In this document: piece by piece, positions 15,333 to 24,787 of the stretch
Position numbering within the stretch: the stretch's first letter is position 1
Layout of the letters: every line of letters begins with the position of its first letter
Source: Flavobacteriales bacterium
GTDB lineage: Bacteria > Bacteroidota > Bacteroidia > Flavobacteriales > Flavobacteriaceae
Direction of reading: 5' to 3'
Assembly (NCBI GenBank): GCA_011526365.1
Contig: WTIO01000053.1
Span: 1-33,010, forward strand
Length of the DNA: 33,010 bases
Program-made: the position numbers and the translations under genes
Notes under the pieces: model-generated
Database searches by the model: none
What the model saw: the letters and a program-made list of their open reading frames with translations, nothing else
What the model was told of the DNA's origin: nothing

Positions 15333-17012
15333 ATGGCAGAAAAATTAAACAAGTACAGTCAACGGGTGACACAAGACCCCACACAACCTGCAGCACAGGC
15401 AATGCTCCATGCTATAGGCCTCACTGATGATGACTTTCAAAAAGCTTTTATTGGCATTGCCAGTACTGGCTACGAAGGCAATCCCTGCAATATGCACCTT
15501 AACGGTTTAGCTGCAGAAATTAAAAAAGGAATCCAAAAGACAAATCAAGTAGGTCTGGTGTTTAACACCATTGGTGTTAGTGATGGAATTTCTATGGGAA
15601 CCCCTGGGATGCGTTTTTCGCTTCCCTCTCGTGATGTAATTGCCGATTCTGTGGAAACTGTCGTACAGGCCATGTCCTACGATGGATTGGTTACTGTTGT
15701 GGGCTGCGACAAGAACATGCCTGGTGCATTAATAGGGATGTTGCGTTTAAATCGCCCCAGTATTTTAGTGTATGGAGGGACAATTGCCTCGGGATGCCAT
15801 AATGGAAAAGAATTAGACGTTGTTTCTGCCTTTGAGGCTTGGGGAGAAAAAGTAGCAGGAACCATAGACGAAAAAGAATATAAAAGTGTAATTCAAAATG
15901 CTTGTCCGGGTGCAGGAGCCTGTGGTGGAATGTACACTGCAAATACAATGGCTTCTGCAATTGAAGCCTTGGGAATGGCATTGCCTTATAATTCCTCAAA
16001 CCCAGCGGTTAGTAAAGACAAGCAAGACGAATGCCAGGCTGTAGGAACAGCCATGCAACAACTCCTAGCAAAAGATTTGAAGCCCCTGGATATTGTTACC
16101 CGTAAATCTTTGGAAAACGCCCTAAGATTGATTGCAGTATTAGGAGGATCCACCAATGCAGTGCTTCACTTTTTAGCCATCGCAAAGGCGGCAAATATCA
16201 CATTAACCATTGACGATTTCCAGCGTATCAGCGATACCACACCCTTTTTAGCTGACTTAAAACCCAGTGGGAAGTATTTGATGAAAGACCTACACCAAAT
16301 TGGTGGGGTACCTGCGGTGCTTAAGTTTATGCTACAAAACGGTATGCTACACGGTGACTGTATGACAGTGACTGGAAAAACCCTGGCCGAAAATTTAGAA
16401 GCAGTTCCCGATTTAAAAGAAGGCCAACAACTACTTCGCCCCTTAGACAACCCTATTAAACCTACTGGACACATCCGAATTTTAAAAGGAAACCTTGCCC
16501 CCGAAGGATCGGTAGCTAAAATCACTGGAAAAGAAGGCCTGTTATTTGAAGGGCCTGCCCGTGTTTTTGACAGCGAATTTGATGCTAATGACGGTATTGG
16601 AAGAGGTGAAGTTAAAGCAGGGGATGTAGTGGTAATCCGTTATGAGGGCCCCAAAGGAGGCCCTGGAATGCCTGAAATGCTCAAGCCCACAGCCGCCATA
16701 ATGGGGGCTGGTTTAGGGAAATCTGTAGCACTAATTACCGACGGAAGGTTTTCAGGAGGTACCCATGGTTTCGTAGTGGGGCATATTGTTCCAGAAGCCC
16801 AAGAGGGAGGTCCTTTAGCCTTAGTGCAAAATGGAGATATGATTACCATTGACGCCGAAAAAAACACCCTAAGTGTTGCGTTATCGGAGGACGAATTAGC
16901 AAAGCGAAAACAAGCTTGGACTAAGCCCCCTTACAAATTCCAAAAAGGAGTGCTTTACAAATACATTAAAAGTGTCGCTTCAGCGTCTGAAGGGTGCACC
17001 ACAGATCAATAA
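15333..17012 (+). CDS. ilvD: Dihydroxy-acid dehydratase
   Basis: Fe-S enzyme that dehydrates 2,3-dihydroxy-isovalerate and -3-methylvalerate to the keto acids of valine and isoleucine. The 559-residue protein has the cluster and Mg ligands of the IlvD/Edd family: NPCNMHLN (C52), VGCDKNMPG, and [30 protein letters not shown] and [16 protein letters not shown] near the C terminus are also family signatures. The start is set at ATG 15333 ([10 protein letters not shown]); a GTG 42 bp upstream overlaps the leader hairpin region and adds no conserved residues. It is the first gene of ilvD-B-N-C-A, with ilvB 3 bp downstream. Confidence 0.97.
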   Translation: MAEKLNKYSQRVTQDPTQPAAQAMLHAIGLTDDDFQKAFIGIASTGYEGNPCNMHLNGLAAEIKKGIQKTNQVGLVFNTIGVSDGISMGTPGMRFSLPSRDVIADSVETVVQAMSYDGLVTVVGCDKNMPGALIGMLRLNRPSILVYGGTIASGCHNGKELDVVSAFEAWGEKVAGTIDEKEYKSVIQNACPGAGACGGMYTANTMASAIEALGMALPYNSSNPAVSKDKQDECQAVGTAMQQLLAKDLKPLDIVTRKSLENALRLIAVLGGSTNAVLHFLAIAKAANITLTIDDFQRISDTTPFLADLKPSGKYLMKDLHQIGGVPAVLKFMLQNGMLHGDCMTVTGKTLAENLEAVPDLKEGQQLLRPLDNPIKPTGHIRILKGNLAPEGSVAKITGKEGLLFEGPARVFDSEFDANDGIGRGEVKAGDVVVIRYEGPKGGPGMPEMLKPTAAIMGAGLGKSVALITDGRFSGGTHGFVVGHIVPEAQEGGPLALVQNGDMITIDAEKNTLSVALSEDELAKRKQAWTKPPYKFQKGVLYKYIKSVASASEGCTTDQ

Positions 17013-17015
17013 CTT

Positions 17016-18743
17016 ATGAAAACCAAAACAGCAAGCCAACCCACAACTGTACAGGCCAAAAATATTTCTGGTGCAGAAGCTGTCATTCGGTGTTTATTAG
17101 CTGAAGGCGTAGATTTGGTTTACGGCTACCCCGGAGGGGCAATTATGCCTATTTACGATGAACTTTACAAATTTCAAGATCAGTTGCATCATGTGCTTAC
17201 CCGCCATGAGCAGGGAGCCACACACATGGCTCAGGGGTATGCACGTACCTCAGGAAAAGTGGGTGTAGCCATGGCCACCTCAGGTCCTGGAGCCACCAAT
17301 TTAGTGACCGGTATTGCCGACGCTCAAATTGACTCTACCCCTATGGTGTGCATCACAGGTCAAGTGGCGTCTCATCTATTGGGCTCCGATGCCTTTCAAG
17401 AAACTGATATTATTGGAATCTCTACGTCCGTCACCAAGTGGAATTATCAAATTACCAAGGTGAGTGAAATTCCAAGCATTTTGGCCAAAGCGTTTTTTAT
17501 TGCGCGATCCGGACGTCCGGGTCCAGTATTAATAGACATTACGAAAGACGCCCAATTCGATTTCTTTGATTTTGAATATGTTCCTTGTACTGGTATTCGA
17601 AGTTACCAATCTGATTTTCCCATTGCACAAGACGCTTTATCACAAGCCGCCACGCTTATCAATGCAGCTAAAAAGCCCCTTATTGTTTGGGGCCAAGGAG
17701 TGATTTTAGGAGAAGCAGAAGCCGCATTTAAGACCTTTGTTGAAAAAACGGGAATCCCTGCGGCGTGGACTATTTTAGGCCTTTCGGCACTGGAAACAGA
17801 CCACCCCTTAAATATGGGAATGGTAGGGATGCATGGCAACTATGCCCCCAATCTATTGACCAACGAATGTGATCTGCTCATCGCTATTGGCATGCGTTTT
17901 GACGATCGGGTTACGGGGAGTTTAGATACCTATGCTAAGCAGGCAAAAATTATTCATTTGGAAATTGACCCTGCTGAGGTCAATAAAAATGTAATGGTGG
18001 ATGTAGCCGTTTTAGGGAATTGTAAAGATTCCTTAGAACAGTTATTACCGCATGTGCAACCCCTAGAGCTAACCGCGTGGAAAGCGCGCTTTCATGAGTT
18101 GAACGCAATTGAAGAAGAAAAGGTAATTCAAAAGGATTTATACCCAACCAAAGAGGGACTCACTATGGGAGAAACCCTTCGTGTTATTAACGAGCATTCA
18201 GGAGGCGATGCCATAATCGTAACAGATGTAGGCCAGCACCAAATGGTGGCTTGCCGCTATGCCAAATTCAATCAGTCCAAGAGTAATGTAACTTCTGGAG
18301 GTTTGGGAACTATGGGATTTGCCCTCCCTGCAGCTATTGGAGCTAAAATGGGAGCACCAAAACGACAAGTAATCGCCATTATTGGTGATGGTGGGTATCA
18401 AATGACCATTCAGGAGTTGGGAACTATCTTCCAACAACGTTTGGATGTGAAAATTGTAGTCCTCAACAATGAGTTTTTAGGAATGGTGCGCCAATGGCAG
18501 CAATTGTTTTTTGACAAGCGGTATGCTTCTACAGAAATGATTAACCCAGATTTTATTGCAATTGCCAAGGCCTATGGAATTGCCGCAAAATGCGTGGACC
18601 AACGGGAAGAGTTAAGCCCTGCAATAGCAACAATGTTAAACACTCCAGGCCCGTATTTCCTAGAAGTTCGAGTAGAAAAAGAAGACAATGTTTTTCCAAT
18701 GATCCCTTCTGGAGCATCGGTATCTGATATACGTTTAGAATAG
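17016..18743 (+). CDS. ilvB: Acetolactate synthase large subunit
   Basis: Thiamine-diphosphate and FAD enzyme that condenses pyruvate with pyruvate or 2-oxobutyrate, the first common step of branched-chain amino acid synthesis. The protein is 575 residues. It has GYPGGAIMPIYDEL near 37-50, the catalytic Glu65 in LTRHEQGATHMAQGYAR, TSGPGATNLVTGIADA, a central FAD-binding domain (~195-350), and the diphosphate-binding motif GDGGYQMTIQELGT from ~455 ending in NNEFLGMVRQWQ. The N-terminal ~17 residues are poorly conserved and polar. It starts 3 bp after ilvD and ends 1 bp before ilvN, as expected for a catalytic subunit paired with its regulatory partner. Confidence 0.97.
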   Translation: MKTKTASQPTTVQAKNISGAEAVIRCLLAEGVDLVYGYPGGAIMPIYDELYKFQDQLHHVLTRHEQGATHMAQGYARTSGKVGVAMATSGPGATNLVTGIADAQIDSTPMVCITGQVASHLLGSDAFQETDIIGISTSVTKWNYQITKVSEIPSILAKAFFIARSGRPGPVLIDITKDAQFDFFDFEYVPCTGIRSYQSDFPIAQDALSQAATLINAAKKPLIVWGQGVILGEAEAAFKTFVEKTGIPAAWTILGLSALETDHPLNMGMVGMHGNYAPNLLTNECDLLIAIGMRFDDRVTGSLDTYAKQAKIIHLEIDPAEVNKNVMVDVAVLGNCKDSLEQLLPHVQPLELTAWKARFHELNAIEEEKVIQKDLYPTKEGLTMGETLRVINEHSGGDAIIVTDVGQHQMVACRYAKFNQSKSNVTSGGLGTMGFALPAAIGAKMGAPKRQVIAIIGDGGYQMTIQELGTIFQQRLDVKIVVLNNEFLGMVRQWQQLFFDKRYASTEMINPDFIAIAKAYGIAAKCVDQREELSPAIATMLNTPGPYFLEVRVEKEDNVFPMIPSGASVSDIRLE

Positions 18744-18744
18744 T

Positions 18745-19293
18745 ATGGAAAAAAAATTATACACCATTTCCATTTACACGGAAAATAATGTTGGCTTGGT
18801 CAATAGAATTTCAGCGATATTCTTAAAACGGCACATCAACATTAGAAGTTTAACGACCTCTCCCTCGGAGATTCCTGAGGTTTTTCGTTTTGTGATTGTA
18901 GTGAAAATGACCCTTGAAGGCATTCAAAAAATCGTAAAGCAAATTGAGAAACAAGTGGATGTTATTAAGGCGTTCTATCATACCGACGAAGAAACCATTT
19001 ATGTAGAGTCTGCCTTATACAAAATTACTTCGACGGCTTTATTTGAAGAACGTCAAATTCAAAACATCATCAAGGAGAGCCAAGCTAAAATGGTAACTGT
19101 CTCCCCTGAATTTTTTGTAATTGAAAAAACAGGCTTTCGCGAGGAAACCGAAAAATTATACAACGACCTTAAACCCTACGGTCTTTTACAGTTTGTGCGT
19201 TCTGGACGTATTTCTGTAACCAAAGCCAAAATGGGTATTTCAGATATTTTAAATACTTTTAACGCAACCAAGCAAGACGAAAAAAAATCCTAA
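18745..19293 (+). CDS. ilvN: Acetolactate synthase small (regulatory) subunit
   Basis: A 182-residue ACT-domain protein that binds valine and controls the IlvB subunit. The N-terminal ACT domain is clear: [18 protein letters not shown], then [14 protein letters not shown] and [10 protein letters not shown]-terminal domain (~75-165) follows, including [16 protein letters not shown] and [13 protein letters not shown]. The length is typical of the longer IlvH-like form rather than the ~96-residue E. coli IlvN. Spacing to ilvB is 1 bp, and its TAA stop overlaps the ilvC ATG by one base (TAATG), so the whole cluster is likely translated from one mRNA. Confidence 0.95.
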   Translation: MEKKLYTISIYTENNVGLVNRISAIFLKRHINIRSLTTSPSEIPEVFRFVIVVKMTLEGIQKIVKQIEKQVDVIKAFYHTDEETIYVESALYKITSTALFEERQIQNIIKESQAKMVTVSPEFFVIEKTGFREETEKLYNDLKPYGLLQFVRSGRISVTKAKMGISDILNTFNATKQDEKKS

Positions 19294-20771
19294 TGGGAAA
19301 TTATTTTAATCAACTCACACTACGCGAACAATTGCACCAGTTAGGGCAATGTCGCTTTATGGAAAAAGAAGAATTTACAGCTGGGGTTTCGGCCCTTAAC
19401 GGCAAAAAAATAGTCATTGTGGGCTGCGGCGCACAGGGACTCAATCAAGGGCTTAACATGCGCGACTCTGGCTTATACATCTCTTATGCCCTTCGTGCTG
19501 GTGCTATTGAAAACAAAAGAGCTTCTTTCCAAAATGCCACTGAAAACAACTTTGCGGTTGGAACCTATGAAGAAATGATTCCTACAGCCGACCTGGTAAT
19601 TAACCTCACTCCAGATAAAAATCACACCCCTGTAGTAGAGGCTGTAATGCCACTAATGAAAAAAGGCGCCACACTGTCGTATTCCCATGGTTTTAACATT
19701 GTGGAAGAAGGCACTAAGATCCGTGAAGATTTAACAGTTATCATGGTGGCCCCCAAGTGCCCTGGGTCTGAAGTTCGCGAAGAGTACAAGCGTGGTTTTG
19801 GCGTACCAACCTTAATTGCAGTGCATCCCGAGAACGATCCACAAGGCCACGGTTTAGAACAAGCCAAAGCCTACGCCGTTGCTACTGGTGGTGACCGTGC
19901 AGGTGTGTTGGAATCTTCCTTTGTTGCTGAGGTAAAATCAGACCTTATGGGAGAGCAAACCATCCTTTGTGGCGTACTTCAAACAGGGTCAATTTTATGT
20001 TTCGATAAAATGGTAGAAAAAGGGATCGAACCTGGCTATGCTGCAAAGTTAGTGCAGTATGGTTGGGAAACCATTACTGAGGCCCTAAAGCATGGTGGTA
20101 TCACCCATATGATGGATCGTTTATCGAATCCTGCAAAAATCAAGGCCTTCGAACTTTCGGAAACTTTAAAATCCATTTTAAAGCCTTTGTTTGAAAAGCA
20201 TATGGACGATATTATGTCTGGACATTTTTCCAGCACAATGATGGAAGATTGGGCCAATGATGATAAAAACTTGCTTAGCTGGCGGGCTGTAACAGGAGAA
20301 ACGGCTTTTGAAAAAACTGAAAACACCCAAGCTGAAATTTCAGAACAAGAATATTTTGACCACGGTGTACTTATGGTAGCTTTTGTACGCGCTGGAGTAG
20401 AGTTGGCGTTTGATACTATGGTTGCTGCAGGAATTAAAGAGGAATCAGCGTATTACGAGTCGCTGCATGAAACACCACTTATTGCCAATACTATTGCGCG
20501 TAAGAAACTATTTGAAATGAATCGAGTGATTTCAGATACTGCCGAATACGGGTGTTATCTTTTTGACCATGCGGCCAAGCCATTGCTTAAGGACTTTATG
20601 GCAGCCATTGATACAGATGTTATTGGAACTGCTTTTGGTGGTGCCGATGCAGACAATGCTGTGGACAACAAAAAGCTGATTGACATCAACGAAATTATTC
20701 GTTATCACCCTATAGAGATGGTGGGTTATGAGCTGCGTGCTTCAATGACCGCCATGAAGAAAATCATCTAA
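19293..20771 (+). CDS. ilvC: Ketol-acid reductoisomerase, class II (long form)
   Basis: NADPH- and Mg-dependent enzyme that isomerises and reduces acetolactate or acetohydroxybutyrate. At 492 residues it is the long class II form, in which the knotted helical domain is internally duplicated, as in E. coli and plants. The Rossmann motif GCGAQG is at 44-49. The loop that selects the cofactor reads [13 protein letters not shown], with the Arg, Lys-Arg and Ser pattern of NADPH enzymes. Mg-binding residues are in [12 protein letters not shown], and a second copy of the helical domain begins near [15 protein letters not shown]. It starts on the last base of the ilvN stop codon and is followed 2 bp later by ilvA. 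Confidence 0.97.
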   Translation: MGNYFNQLTLREQLHQLGQCRFMEKEEFTAGVSALNGKKIVIVGCGAQGLNQGLNMRDSGLYISYALRAGAIENKRASFQNATENNFAVGTYEEMIPTADLVINLTPDKNHTPVVEAVMPLMKKGATLSYSHGFNIVEEGTKIREDLTVIMVAPKCPGSEVREEYKRGFGVPTLIAVHPENDPQGHGLEQAKAYAVATGGDRAGVLESSFVAEVKSDLMGEQTILCGVLQTGSILCFDKMVEKGIEPGYAAKLVQYGWETITEALKHGGITHMMDRLSNPAKIKAFELSETLKSILKPLFEKHMDDIMSGHFSSTMMEDWANDDKNLLSWRAVTGETAFEKTENTQAEISEQEYFDHGVLMVAFVRAGVELAFDTMVAAGIKEESAYYESLHETPLIANTIARKKLFEMNRVISDTAEYGCYLFDHAAKPLLKDFMAAIDTDVIGTAFGGADADNAVDNKKLIDINEIIRYHPIEMVGYELRASMTAMKKII

Positions 20772-20773
20772 CA

Positions 20774-22021
20774 ATGATTCTTCCCACTCTTGAAGGTGTT
20801 CGAAAGGCGGTAACCCACCTAGACGGTGTTGCCGAAAAAACACCCTTGCAAAAAAACCTCCGCTTGAGCAAAAAGTTTCAGGCGGAGATTTTTTTTAAGC
20901 GGGAAGATTTGCAACAGGTACGCTCCTTTAAAATTAGAGGCGCCTACAATTTAATTCACACCCTAGCTGCCGAAGAACGCAGTAAGGGAATTGTTTGTGC
21001 TAGCGCAGGAAATCATGCGCAGGGTTTTGCCTATGCTTGTCAGCAGCTTCAAATTCAGGGAACTGTTTTTATGCCGTTGCCCACGCCTCGTCAAAAAATT
21101 GAGCAGGTAAAAATGTTTGGCGGCAATTGTATTACAGTAAAACTCGTAGGGGATACCTATGACGATGCAGAACGCGCAGCAAAAGAATATACTGCAGCGG
21201 AGCAAAAACCGTTTATTCATCCTTTTGATGACCCTAAGGTAATTGAAGGCCAAGCCACTATTGCTATGGAAATCATAGAGCAAGCCACAGCTGGATTGGA
21301 TTATTTATTTGTTCCTGTTGGTGGCGGTGGATTAATTTCTGGAATGGTAATAGTTTTTAGTATGTTGTCCCCCAATACAAAAATTATAGCTGTAGAACCC
21401 GAGGGTGCTCCTTCTATGCAAGCTGCTATTGCAGCTGGAAAGCCAGTACAACTGAAAGAAATTGATAAATTTATTGATGGTGCTGCCGTACAAAAAGTAG
21501 GAATGCTCCCATTTGCATTGTGCAAAAATCAGCTCAGTGATTTAATTACCGTACCCGAAGGCCAGGTATGCAAGGCCATTTTAAATTTGTACAACAAAGA
21601 CGGTATAGTGGCCGAACCCGCTGGTGCATTAGCAGTAGCTGCACTAGAGAAGTACCAAGACCAGATTAAAGGGGCTAAGGTGGGCGTGTTGCTTTGCGGT
21701 GGGAATAATGACATCACACGAACCCCAGAAATTAAAGAACGCGCTTTATTTTTTGCTCAGCTAAAGCATTATTTCATCATCCGTTTTCCACAACGCGCCG
21801 GTGCGCTTAAAGAATTTGTAAATGAAATTTTAGGCCCCAATGACGATATTACCTTTTTTGAATTCTCCAAAAAGAGTAGTAAAGTCAATGCTCCAGCGGT
21901 GGTAGGGATAGAATTGAAAGACGCTGCTGATTTTGAGCCTTTGGTCATGCGGATGAAAAGCCGTAACTTTTACGGGGAATATTTAAACGATCAACCCGAT
22001 TTGTTTGAATTTCTCGTTTAA
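20774..22021 (+). CDS. ilvA: Threonine deaminase (biosynthetic threonine ammonia-lyase)
   Basis: PLP enzyme converting threonine to 2-oxobutyrate, the entry to isoleucine synthesis. In the 415-residue protein the PLP lysine is K53 in [22 protein letters not shown], the glycine-rich [11 protein letters not shown] that holds the PLP phosphate, and LCGGNND complete the catalytic domain. From ~330 a single ACT-like regulatory domain follows ([20 protein letters not shown]), compared with two in E. coli IlvA, so isoleucine feedback is plausible. Its presence at the end of ilvD-B-N-C-A makes the biosynthetic rather than catabolic role likely. It sits 2 bp after ilvC; the next gene follows after an A-rich 29-bp gap. 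Confidence 0.95.
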   Translation: MILPTLEGVRKAVTHLDGVAEKTPLQKNLRLSKKFQAEIFFKREDLQQVRSFKIRGAYNLIHTLAAEERSKGIVCASAGNHAQGFAYACQQLQIQGTVFMPLPTPRQKIEQVKMFGGNCITVKLVGDTYDDAERAAKEYTAAEQKPFIHPFDDPKVIEGQATIAMEIIEQATAGLDYLFVPVGGGGLISGMVIVFSMLSPNTKIIAVEPEGAPSMQAAIAAGKPVQLKEIDKFIDGAAVQKVGMLPFALCKNQLSDLITVPEGQVCKAILNLYNKDGIVAEPAGALAVAALEKYQDQIKGAKVGVLLCGGNNDITRTPEIKERALFFAQLKHYFIIRFPQRAGALKEFVNEILGPNDDITFFEFSKKSSKVNAPAVVGIELKDAADFEPLVMRMKSRNFYGEYLNDQPDLFEFLV

Positions 22022-22050
22022 AAAAAAAGAAAAAGAAAAATTCGAAAAAA
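22020..22050 (+). promoter_or_regulatory. A-rich translation-initiation leader of the GapN-type gene
   Basis: The gap between ilvA and the next ATG is almost pure adenine: 21 purines of which only two are G, then TTCG and seven more A. No Shine-Dalgarno sequence is present. Adenines upstream of the ATG favour initiation in Bacteroidota, so this may be a strong start site. The runs of up to nine A could also cause polymerase slippage. Confidence 0.5.
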
Positions 22051-23649
22051 ATGGAAACTGCTTTACAAGCGATCCCCGATACATTTGCTATACACCCACT
22101 GCATACCAAAGAATATTTGGTGGATGGAAAACTACACACCTGGACTGGTCCCACCACAGAGGTGTATTCTACAATTTATACCCCTAACGAAAAAGGGGAG
22201 GAGGCTCCCACTTTGTTGGGCTCCATACCCGATATGGAAACCGAAACTGCTTTGGAAGCCCTAGATGCTGCTGAACGCGCTTTTGGTCGTGGACAAGGCC
22301 TTTGGCCCACCATGAAAGTAGCCGATCGTATTAAGTGCCTCAATAATTTTGTAGAGAAAATGAAAACCTGCCGCGAGGAGGTGGTGAAATTGTTGATGTG
22401 GGAAATTGGGAAAAACCATGCGGATGCTCAAAAGGAATTCGATCGTACCGTAGATTACATTTACGACACCATGGAGGCGTATAAAAAGCTCGATCGTCGC
22501 AGTGCCCGTTTTGACAAAGAAGGCGGTGTACACGCACACATTCGCCGGGGGCCTTTAGGGGTAGTACTGTGCTTAGGTCCTTACAATTATCCACTAAATG
22601 AAACGTTTTGCTTGTTGATTCCCGCACTAATTATGGGGAACACCACCATTTTTAAACCTGCAAAACACGGAGTATTACTCATAACCCCACTATTAAAAGC
22701 CTTTGAAGAAAGTTTCCCTCCAGGGGTAGTAAATATATTGTTTGGGCGTGGTCGCAAGATTGCTTCTCCTATTATGAAAACAGGGAAAATAGATGTGTTG
22801 GCCTTAATTGGTCACAGTTCTTCTGCGGTAGCGCTTCAAGATTTGCACCCCAACAAAAACAGACTACGATTGGTATTGGGATTAGAGGCCAAAAACCCTG
22901 GGATTATTCTGCCCGATGCAGATTTGGAATTGGCCATTAAGGAATGTATTTCGGGGACCTTGTCGTACAATGGACAACGGTGTACAGCGCTTAAAATACT
23001 TTATGTACACAAATCTATTAGTGAAGAGTTTAATCGTCGCTTTGCAGAAGCGGTAGATCAATTAAAATATGGTTTACCTTGGGAGGATGGTGTTTTTCTT
23101 ACCCCACTTCCTGAGCCTTCAAAACCTGCTTATATCCAAGAGTTAATTCAAGATGCTACCGAAAAGGGTGCTTCAATTCTCAATACGCGTGGTGGAGAAT
23201 TAACACACAATTATTCCTATCCTGCTGTGCTGTTTCCAGTCAATGATAGTATGCGAGTATATCATGAAGAGCAATTTGGGCCTGTGATCCCAATTATCGC
23301 TTATGATGATATCAATGAACCCTTGGATGCCATGGCAAAGTCGGAATACGGACAACAAGTGAGTTTGTTTGGGCGCGATATACGCAAACTTGGACCTTTG
23401 GTGGACACGCTGGCCAATTTGGTCTGTCGGGTAAATTTGAATAGCGCCTGTCAACGTGGACCAGATGTGTATCCCTTTACAGGACGAAAGAACTCTGCGG
23501 TGAGTACCCTTAGTGTGTTTGATGCTTTGCGCTCTTTTTCTATCCGAACCTTTTTAGCGTCTAAAGACAACCCCTACAATAATGAAATTCTTGAAGCCCT
23601 ATTAAATTCTAAGGAATCTAACTTTGTTTCCACAGATTATTTATTGTGA
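22051..23649 (+). CDS. gapN: Aldehyde dehydrogenase, NADP-dependent GAPDH (GapN) type, atypical catalytic site
   Basis: A 532-residue aldehyde dehydrogenase. The Asn of GPYNYP (N179), the cofactor Lys of FKPAK and the catalytic Cys311 in NGQRCTALK are present. In ordinary members the general base is the Glu of ELGGK, 34 residues before the Cys (E250/C284 in the Streptococcus mutans GapN). Here the residue 34 before Cys311 is Gly277, in LGLEAKNP, and a Glu appears two places later (E279). GapN oxidises glyceraldehyde-3-phosphate irreversibly to 3-phosphoglycerate with NADP. That assignment rests on overall likeness, including [19 protein letters not shown]; other aldehyde substrates are possible. 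It follows ilvA by 29 bp and may be co-transcribed, which would link NADPH supply to IlvC. Confidence is high for the family, moderate for the substrate. Confidence 0.8.
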   Translation: METALQAIPDTFAIHPLHTKEYLVDGKLHTWTGPTTEVYSTIYTPNEKGEEAPTLLGSIPDMETETALEALDAAERAFGRGQGLWPTMKVADRIKCLNNFVEKMKTCREEVVKLLMWEIGKNHADAQKEFDRTVDYIYDTMEAYKKLDRRSARFDKEGGVHAHIRRGPLGVVLCLGPYNYPLNETFCLLIPALIMGNTTIFKPAKHGVLLITPLLKAFEESFPPGVVNILFGRGRKIASPIMKTGKIDVLALIGHSSSAVALQDLHPNKNRLRLVLGLEAKNPGIILPDADLELAIKECISGTLSYNGQRCTALKILYVHKSISEEFNRRFAEAVDQLKYGLPWEDGVFLTPLPEPSKPAYIQELIQDATEKGASILNTRGGELTHNYSYPAVLFPVNDSMRVYHEEQFGPVIPIIAYDDINEPLDAMAKSEYGQQVSLFGRDIRKLGPLVDTLANLVCRVNLNSACQRGPDVYPFTGRKNSAVSTLSVFDALRSFSIRTFLASKDNPYNNEILEALLNSKESNFVSTDYLL

Positions 23650-23659
23650 TATTGTTGCT

Positions 23660-24787
23660 TTAATCGCTGCTAAGTTCTAGTAGGAGCTTGGCAAATTGTT
23701 CCCACTGATATTTGTTTTTCACCTTTTGAAGTGCTGAAGTGTAAAAGGTTGTGTCTTTTTCTTTAAGCATCTCAAGCATAGTAGACGTCCATGCTGATGT
23801 AGTTCGTATGGCGGCTTTTCCAGTACCGTCTTTTAGTATGGGGTCTTGTAGTCCCTCTACAGCACTCACCAGTAAGGGTTTTTCATAAAAATAGGCCAGG
23901 GGAGTAATGCCACTTTGGGTAGCTTTAATGTAGGGCTGTGCAATAATATCTGCGGCACAGATGTAGTCCTTCATCTTTTCGGCACTCAAAAATTTTGGAT
24001 GTACATGAACCTGTTCTTCTATTCCTAAAGACGTGATCTTTTCAAAAGTTGCCTTTTGGTCGGTATAAAATTCTCCTGAAATGCTTAAAAAAAGGTTGGC
24101 ATCCTTTTTTAAGGCTGCAGCAAAACTATCGAGTAAAAGGGGAATGCCTTTGTACTTTCGTATAAGCCCAACAAAAGCAATTATTTTTTTTGTTTCGGGA
24201 AGTCCTAAGCGTTTTCGTGCTTCGTTCTGAGGGATAGGAGCAGGGAGATCGTTAGCAATTGGATGAAACCCTTGGGCAACCTTTTTGGTAGTATCCTTTG
24301 CGATTTGCTTCCCCACATTTTCAGAAAGACTGATAAAACAAGAACAGCTTTTTTCAAAAAGTCTTCGCAGAGTTCGATCAAAGGGTTTAGATTCGTGAGG
24401 CGTCCAATTGTCTACCATACCAATCATTTTGATGTTGGGCTTAAGAAACTTTCTAAGTCCCCACCATGACAGGGCTACAAAAGGTGTCCAATAGCGAACC
24501 ACAACAGCAGTAGCTTCTTGTGTGTTGATCCATTGTGCACATTTCCACCAAAACAGAGGGTTGTAGGTGTGCAATAGGCGTAGATAGGATTGTTTTTCAA
24601 TAGCATCTTTCCGAAGGGGGCTTTTCCCAGGGAAGAGCAGTTGGGGATAAAGGGTTTTAAAAGTGATTAATTCTATTTCAACCTCCAGCTTTTTTAAGGC
24701 CTTATGCAATGCCTCTTGGGTGTCCGCAATACCCCCACGGTAGGGTGATGCAGGGCCAAGCAAAATAATTTTAGGTGAGCTGCTCAT
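23660..24787 (-). CDS. Family 4-type glycosyltransferase
   Basis: A 375-residue GT-B-fold glycosyltransferase. The N-terminal half opens LLGPASPYRGGIADTQEALHKAL, the usual glycine-rich acceptor-side start. The C-terminal half begins near KIIAFVGLIRKYKGIPLLLDSF and carries the donor-binding segment AADIIAQPYIKATQSGITPLAYFYEKPLL, in which a Glu or Gln-Ser-G pattern contacts the nucleotide sugar in this family. No signal peptide or membrane segment is evident, so it acts at the cytoplasmic face. Donor and acceptor are unknown. Its first 17 bases overlap the end of the hydroxylase gene upstream, so the two are probably co-transcribed. A lipid or glycan modification is an inference from that pairing only. 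Confidence 0.85.
   Translation of the reverse strand: MSSSPKIILLGPASPYRGGIADTQEALHKALKKLEVEIELITFKTLYPQLLFPGKSPLRKDAIEKQSYLRLLHTYNPLFWWKCAQWINTQEATAVVVRYWTPFVALSWWGLRKFLKPNIKMIGMVDNWTPHESKPFDRTLRRLFEKSCSCFISLSENVGKQIAKDTTKKVAQGFHPIANDLPAPIPQNEARKRLGLPETKKIIAFVGLIRKYKGIPLLLDSFAAALKKDANLFLSISGEFYTDQKATFEKITSLGIEEQVHVHPKFLSAEKMKDYICAADIIAQPYIKATQSGITPLAYFYEKPLLVSAVEGLQDPILKDGTGKAAIRTTSAWTSTMLEMLKEKDTTFYTSALQKVKNKYQWEQFAKLLLELSSD

Noticed and set aside
19293-20771. Internal duplication in ilvC as an assembly artefact
   Set aside because: The duplicated helical domain is the defining feature of class II ketol-acid reductoisomerases, and the two halves differ in sequence.
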